Source: Niabella sp. (GTDB taxonomy: Bacteria; Bacteroidota; Bacteroidia; Chitinophagales; Chitinophagaceae). From it: DNA of 48,575 nt. Below, in pieces: positions 44,413 to 48,575 of the stretch. The stretch spans positions 1-48,575 of the forward strand of contig JAGIAQ010000016.1 in the NCBI GenBank assembly GCA_017744795.1, given 5' to 3'. Numbering within the stretch: the stretch's first letter is position 1; every line of letters starts with the position of its first letter. Under the pieces are notes generated by a model. It saw nothing but the letters and a program-made list of their open reading frames with translations. It was not told where the DNA came from and did not search any database. Made by a program: the position numbers and the translations under genes.

Positions 44413-44673
44413 ACGAGTGTGTTTTGCGTTCTTTTGTGCCGATCTTCCATCGACAGACAGCCCGCGTACGCTCAATGGCGCGTTTCGATTTTTTTTTTGG
44501 CCGACTCCGTAACTGTTTTGTTTCAATAAGTGTAGTTGTGCCTTTTTATCCTTTTATCTGGTTCGAATTTCGGCCATTTCAATGATGCTTTTCAGTTAGT
44601 TACTTACACAAGCCTGTGAGAGACGTTCCTTTTCCTGGTTAATTAAATATAAATCACAATTCATTTTTCCGAA

Positions 44674-45831
44674 TTGCTACCTCTTCTCCAATCTTCCGAC
44701 ACTACTATTGCTTATCTGCCTGCATTTAGGAAGCGCAGCTATGCTTTATACTGGGTGGCAGTGTTAATGGCGGTTGTTACACTTGCCTGCCTGCCTTTTA
44801 TACATACTACTATTGCAGTTACAGCACAGGGCGTCACGCGCCCGCAAAATGAGCGTACAGAAGTAAGGCCGCTTATCAGTGGTATGATTGATGCGCTTTA
44901 TTTTAAAGAAGGCAGCCACATTACCAAAGGTGATATACTGTTGCGTATAAAAGACCGCGTAACTCCAAGCAAAAAAATACTTAATAATTTTGAAATAAAT
45001 CAGCGGGAACAGTTTATTCACGACTTGGAGGTGCTCACTACTTCTGAGCCTGGCGAACGTTTGCTGCTGCAATTGTCTTCCCCGCTCTATAGAGCACAGC
45101 TAAGCAAATATCTGCACCAGAAAGCCGACCAGGAAACCGCTGTAAAAAAAGCAGGCAATGATTTAGATATCAGTGCTAAACTTGCCAGCGAAAAAGTAAT
45201 TGCGCGCAAAGAATTGTTTGATACACAGGCACAATACGACAGGGCAAATGCTGGTTATAAAGCCTTCACGCGCGAACAGCAGAGTAATTGGCAACAACAG
45301 CTTTCGCAATACCGTTTAGAGTTATCGCAATACCGCGATCAGCTAAACCAGGTAAACATCGATGCTTCATATTACGAGGTAAAAGCACCTGTTTCCGGCA
45401 CCTTGCAGGGCATCAACGACAAATATACAGGCTCCCTGATACAGCCAGATAAAGCGGTGTGTACTATTTCGCCGGATGGTAGTTTGCTTGGCGAATGCTA
45501 TGTATTACCCAAAGACATAGGGTTAATAAAGGCCGGACAACAAGTGCATTTCCAGATAGATGCTTTTAATTATAACTATTTTGGCGTACTTACCGGAAAA
45601 GTAACCGCTATTGACAACGATTATACTTTTATCAATACTGTCCCGTTATTTAAAGTGCGTTGTAGTTTTGATACCACTCAACTGCACTTGAAAAATGGCT
45701 TTTCCGGACATTTACAAAAGGGGCTTACGTTCCAATCCCGGTTTGTTATTGGGGAACGTACATTATGGCAACTGCTTTGGGATAAAATAGATGACTGGTT
45801 AAATCCCGCTGCGCCGGCAAATAAATCATGA
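44674..45831 (+). CDS. HlyD-family periplasmic adaptor (peptide secretion)
   Basis: The protein has 385 residues. No ATG or GTG is available before the membrane segment. The best start is TTG at 44674, with a possible ATT 15 bp earlier, and an in-frame stop at 44650-44652 limits any extension. A short cytoplasmic N-terminus is followed by one transmembrane helix (YWVAVLMAVVTLACLPF). The lipoyl-type half-motif ISGMIDALYFKEGSHITKGD, a coiled-coil stretch rich in Gln and Leu and the second half VKAPVSGTLQGINDKYTGSL complete the fold. It bridges the inner-membrane ABC exporter to an outer-membrane TolC-type channel, which is not encoded here. Its stop codon overlaps the exporter start by 4 bp (ATGA). 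Confidence 0.88.
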   Translation: MLPLLQSSDTTIAYLPAFRKRSYALYWVAVLMAVVTLACLPFIHTTIAVTAQGVTRPQNERTEVRPLISGMIDALYFKEGSHITKGDILLRIKDRVTPSKKILNNFEINQREQFIHDLEVLTTSEPGERLLLQLSSPLYRAQLSKYLHQKADQETAVKKAGNDLDISAKLASEKVIARKELFDTQAQYDRANAGYKAFTREQQSNWQQQLSQYRLELSQYRDQLNQVNIDASYYEVKAPVSGTLQGINDKYTGSLIQPDKAVCTISPDGSLLGECYVLPKDIGLIKAGQQVHFQIDAFNYNYFGVLTGKVTAIDNDYTFINTVPLFKVRCSFDTTQLHLKNGFSGHLQKGLTFQSRFVIGERTLWQLLWDKIDDWLNPAAPANKS

Positions 45832-47993
45832 AGAAGGGAACGAAAGTTAAACAACGGGATATTACAGATTGCGGTGCTGCCTGCATTGCATCGGTAGCCG
45901 CACATTATCAATTACAACTACCGGTAAGCCGCATACGGCAGTATGCCGGTACTGACAAGCATGGAACAAATGTATTAGGTTTAATAGCCGCGGCAGAACA
46001 TTTGGGCTTTCAGGCCAAAGGTGCAAAGGGTGGCATCGACAGCCTTGTCCAAATACCGTTACCGGCCATCGCACATATTGTGCTGGAAAACGGGCTGCAT
46101 CATTATGTAGTGCTTTACAAAGTTTCTTCAAAAAGTATTACTTACATGGACCCGGCCGGGGGACAGATGTATACTAAAACAATAGAGGAATTTGCAAAAG
46201 TATGGAGCGGTGTCATTGTGCTGTTGCTGCCTGGCGAAGATTTTGTAAAAGGTTCTCAAAAAATATCGAATGGCAGGCGTTTCCTGCAGTTGGTAACACC
46301 GCACAAAAGTATGCTGTTACAGGCTTTGGTAGGGGCGGTACTTTATACCATTCTTGGTTTGAGCACGTCTGTGTATGTGCAAAAAATAGTTGATTTTGTT
46401 CTGGTTGATGGCAACGGACGCTTGTTGAACCTGTTAAGTATAGCGATGGTTGTTATTTTGATTTTCCAGTTTATTCTCAATTATTTCAAATCGGTGATCG
46501 GTTTGCGCACCGGACAAATGATAGATGCCCGGTTGATACTGGGGTACTACAAACATCTGCTTCAATTGCCCCAGCGCTTTTTCGATACCATGCGCGTGGG
46601 GGAGATTATCAGCCGTGTCAATGATGCTGTAAAGATTCGTTTGTTCATAAATGATGTGGCGCTTAATTTAATCGTAAATATTTTGATCATTGGCTTTTCT
46701 ATCGGCATTATGTTCCTGTATTATTGGAAATTGGCGCTTATTACGCTTGCAGTAATACCCGTGTACGCTGTTATTTATTGGATAAGCAATCGTATCAATA
46801 AAAAATGGCAACGTCGACTTATGGAGAATAGTGCAGCGCTGGAAACCCAGTTAGTAGAAAGTATTAATGCTATAGGGTCTATAAAGCGGTTTGGATTGGA
46901 AGAATATGCAAATACAAAAACAGAGGCGGGATTTATCCGTTTGTTACGATCAACATATGCAAGTGGGATCAAAGGAATACACCTTGGAAATTTTTCCTTT
47001 TTTTTTACCCAACTATTTACTGTTATCATTCTCTGGTCGGGAAGTTATTTTGTATTGGATCGTTCGCTATCGCCTGGCGAGCTACTTTCGTTTTACGCGC
47101 TGATCGGCTATTTTACCGGGCCGGCAGCCTCTTTAATCGGAGCAAATAAAAATATTCAGGATGCTTTAATAGCTGCAGACAGATTATTTGAGATTATTGA
47201 CCTGGAAGTGGAAGGCTCTGATGAAAATAAGGCCGGTTTAACGCCTGATCTTGTGGGGGATATCCGGTTCAGCGATGTGCATTTCCGTTATGGAACCAGA
47301 ACACCGGTATTTGAAGGTTTAAACATGCTGATTAAAAAGGGGGAAAGTACGGCTATTGTGGGCGAAAGCGGTAGTGGGAAATCCACGCTGCTATCTCTGC
47401 TGCAAAATTTATACCCTTTGCAACAGGGTGACATTGTTATAGGGGCATTAAATATAAAATTGGTAACGACTCAAAGCCTGAGAAAAATAATTGCAGTGGT
47501 ACCGCAACAAATAGATCTGTTTGCTGGTACTGTAATTGAAAATATTGCCGTAGGTGATTATGAGCCGGATATGCAAAAGGTTTTGGAGATAAGTGTCTTA
47601 TTAGGATTAAATGAATTTGTTGAAAAATTGCCCAACAGTTATTATGCTGTTATCAGCGAAAGGGGGACAAATCTTTCGGGCGGCCAAAGACAACGGCTGG
47701 CAATAGCCCGCGCATTGTATCGCAATCCGGAAATCCTGATTCTGGACGAGGCCACATCCTCCCTGGATCCTGTTAGTGAACAAAAAGTACAGCACACATT
47801 AAAATGGTTTAAACAACAGGGAAAGACCATCATTGTAATAGCGCACAGACTTACTACGGTACGAAATTGCGATACAATACTTGTCTTGGATAACGGTAAA
47901 TTAGTTGAAAAAGGAAACCATGATACTTTATTAAAAAGCAGCGGACATTATTTACGTCTTTGGAAGTATCAAAGTGAAGGTATTAACTCCTGA
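45828..47993 (+). CDS. Peptidase-containing ABC transporter (C39 bacteriocin-processing exporter)
   Basis: The protein has 721 residues. The N-terminal C39 peptidase (about 1-140) has oxyanion Gln9, catalytic Cys15 in TDCGAACIA, His92 in LHHYVVLYK and Asp108 in YMDPAGG. It cleaves after double-glycine leaders. The six-helix exporter domain spans about 155-440. The ATPase has Walker A GESGSGKST (512-520), signature LSGGQRQR (616-623), Walker B ILILDE (636-641) and His673 in IAHRLTT. All elements for combined cleavage and export are intact. It overlaps the HlyD gene by 4 bp. The GG-leader peptide 1.5 kb upstream is the only visible candidate substrate. Confidence 0.96.
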   Translation: MKKGTKVKQRDITDCGAACIASVAAHYQLQLPVSRIRQYAGTDKHGTNVLGLIAAAEHLGFQAKGAKGGIDSLVQIPLPAIAHIVLENGLHHYVVLYKVSSKSITYMDPAGGQMYTKTIEEFAKVWSGVIVLLLPGEDFVKGSQKISNGRRFLQLVTPHKSMLLQALVGAVLYTILGLSTSVYVQKIVDFVLVDGNGRLLNLLSIAMVVILIFQFILNYFKSVIGLRTGQMIDARLILGYYKHLLQLPQRFFDTMRVGEIISRVNDAVKIRLFINDVALNLIVNILIIGFSIGIMFLYYWKLALITLAVIPVYAVIYWISNRINKKWQRRLMENSAALETQLVESINAIGSIKRFGLEEYANTKTEAGFIRLLRSTYASGIKGIHLGNFSFFFTQLFTVIILWSGSYFVLDRSLSPGELLSFYALIGYFTGPAASLIGANKNIQDALIAADRLFEIIDLEVEGSDENKAGLTPDLVGDIRFSDVHFRYGTRTPVFEGLNMLIKKGESTAIVGESGSGKSTLLSLLQNLYPLQQGDIVIGALNIKLVTTQSLRKIIAVVPQQIDLFAGTVIENIAVGDYEPDMQKVLEISVLLGLNEFVEKLPNSYYAVISERGTNLSGGQRQRLAIARALYRNPEILILDEATSSLDPVSEQKVQHTLKWFKQQGKTIIVIAHRLTTVRNCDTILVLDNGKLVEKGNHDTLLKSSGHYLRLWKYQSEGINS

Positions 47994-48020
47994 TTACAAC
48001 TTTTACATACACAGGAAGCG

Positions 48021-48028
48021 TATTTTTG
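48021..48028 (+). promoter_or_regulatory. Candidate -7 element TATTTTTG for the acyltransferase gene
   Basis: TATTTTTG fits TAnnTTTG and ends 19 bp before the ATG at 48048. No clear -33 element is seen. It indicates that the downstream gene is not part of the exporter operon. Confidence 0.4.
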
Positions 48029-48047
48029 AAGTAAAACCGGCATTGTT

Positions 48048-48575
48048 ATGAAACCTCAGTTTGCTGGCAGGATCCGTTCGATCGATATCATGCGGGGCAT
48101 TACCTTATGTCTGATGCTGTTTGTAAATGACCTCTATGAACCAGGCGTGCCGCATTGGCTGGTGCATACAAAAGCGGAGACCGACGGTATGGGCCTGGCT
48201 GATTGGGTATTCCCCGGCTTCTTGTTTATGGTAGGGCTTTCGATACCCTTTGCGATAGATTCCCGGAGAAAAAAAGGAGATGGATGCCAGCAACTGGTGT
48301 TGCATATCCTGTTGCGGTCGCTCAGCTTGCTGATCATCGGATTATTGATACTCAACGGAGGCCGTGTGAATCCTCAATTGACCGGAATGCCGGTGCTCCT
48401 ATGGAAATCGCTGGTCTATATATGTATCTTCCTGGTGTGGAATGCCTATCCCGTTATTAAGCGAATAAAGTCGCTCTTTATATTGCTGCAGCTTTTGGGG
48501 GGCGGGGGATTGCTTTATCTTGCCTGGATCTTTAAGGCGGGCACCCCGGGGGATGTTAAATGGATGGAAACCGGG
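48048..48575 (+). CDS. DUF5009/HGSNAT-like membrane acyltransferase (5' part)
   Basis: The reading frame is open to the window edge; 176 residues are visible and the C-terminus is missing. The N-terminus RIRSIDIMRGITLCLMLFVN is the hallmark of the DUF5009 / heparan-alpha-glucosaminide N-acetyltransferase-like family. Multiple transmembrane helices follow (ADWVFPGFLFMVGLSIPF, LLRSLSLLIIGLLILNGG, LVYICIFLVWNAYPV). Characterised relatives transfer acetyl groups across membranes to sugars. In Bacteroidota such genes often sit near PULs, but the candidate promoter at 48021 suggests a unit separate from the peptide exporter. Confidence 0.88.
   Translation, partial: MKPQFAGRIRSIDIMRGITLCLMLFVNDLYEPGVPHWLVHTKAETDGMGLADWVFPGFLFMVGLSIPFAIDSRRKKGDGCQQLVLHILLRSLSLLIIGLLILNGGRVNPQLTGMPVLLWKSLVYICIFLVWNAYPVIKRIKSLFILLQLLGGGGLLYLAWIFKAGTPGDVKWMETG

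Larger units (their letters stand above)
44295..44673. other. Intergenic leader between the peptide and exporter genes
   Basis: The 379-bp gap holds the terminator and the second hairpin described separately, then about 260 bp in which I see no clear promoter or conserved RNA. A 40-codon ATG frame (44407-44529) exists but has no family resemblance. A run of ten T residues lies near 44490-44499. Confidence 0.5.

Noticed and set aside
44407-44529. 40-codon ATG frame between the peptide and exporter genes
   Set aside because: It starts inside the second hairpin, has no leader or family resemblance, and contains a run of T bases that forces odd residues. It could only be supported by expression data.

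Overview
The window looks like a chromosomal stretch of a plant-polysaccharide-degrading Bacteroidota, most likely a member of the Chitinophagales/Chitinophagaceae. This is inferred from two SusC/SusD pairs, several glycoside hydrolases with signal peptides, A-rich or weak ribosome binding sites, and several start-proximal TAnnTTTG (-7) promoter elements of the Bacteroidota type. I see no rRNA, tRNA, CRISPR array, transposase or phage gene.

Layout. (1) 34-4778, minus: a two-gene unit with a secreted Gfo/Idh/MocA oxidoreductase followed by a HEAT-repeat protein that ends in two DUF1080 (3-keto-disaccharide hydrolase) domains. Together they suggest 3-keto-glycoside chemistry. (2) 5043-6608, plus: a GH51 arabinofuranosidase behind a perfect 12-bp inverted repeat. 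(3) 6642-8376, minus: two small lysine-rich proteins and DNA polymerase IV, then an imperfect intergenic inverted repeat. (4) 8716-19458, minus: polysaccharide utilization locus (PUL) A, a tight five-gene operon: SusC, SusD, GH39-like, distant GH106-like, and an L-arabinose/L-fucose-isomerase-type enzyme. A divergent AraC-type regulator has a C-terminal DNA-binding domain that appears broken. (5) 20446-43721: a LacI regulator (minus) with a perfect palindrome next to its start codon, divergent from PUL B (plus). PUL B holds myo-inositol oxygenase, SusC, SusD, an unassigned toroid-type enzyme, GH92, GH28, a sialidase-fold propeller, a semialdehyde dehydrogenase, a PqaA-like alpha/beta hydrolase flanked by two copies of a REP-like repeat, a GntR regulator, a canonical GH106 rhamnosidase and a GH71/99-like enzyme. 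The set fits a rhamnose- and uronate-containing pectic or gum-type glycan. (6) 43854-47993, plus: a compact AT-rich peptide-export cassette. It has a small ORF overlapping (ATGA) a 70-residue double-glycine-leader peptide, then a terminator, a second hairpin, a HlyD-type adaptor and a C39-peptidase ABC exporter that overlap each other by 4 bp. (7) 48048 to the end: the start of a DUF5009/HGSNAT-like membrane acyltransferase, cut by the window edge.

How the genes work together: the SusCD pairs import oligosaccharides released at the surface. The periplasmic hydrolases remove arabinose, rhamnose, mannose and galacturonate. The isomerase, inositol oxygenase and dehydrogenase point to cytoplasmic handling of pentoses or deoxyhexoses, uronates and aldehydes. 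The most novel candidate is the double-glycine peptide cassette. Its core peptide has no Cys and is rich in Gly, its partner ORF is unrecognised, and its exporter adaptor has no ATG start. All functional statements come from reading motifs by eye; no database search was run.
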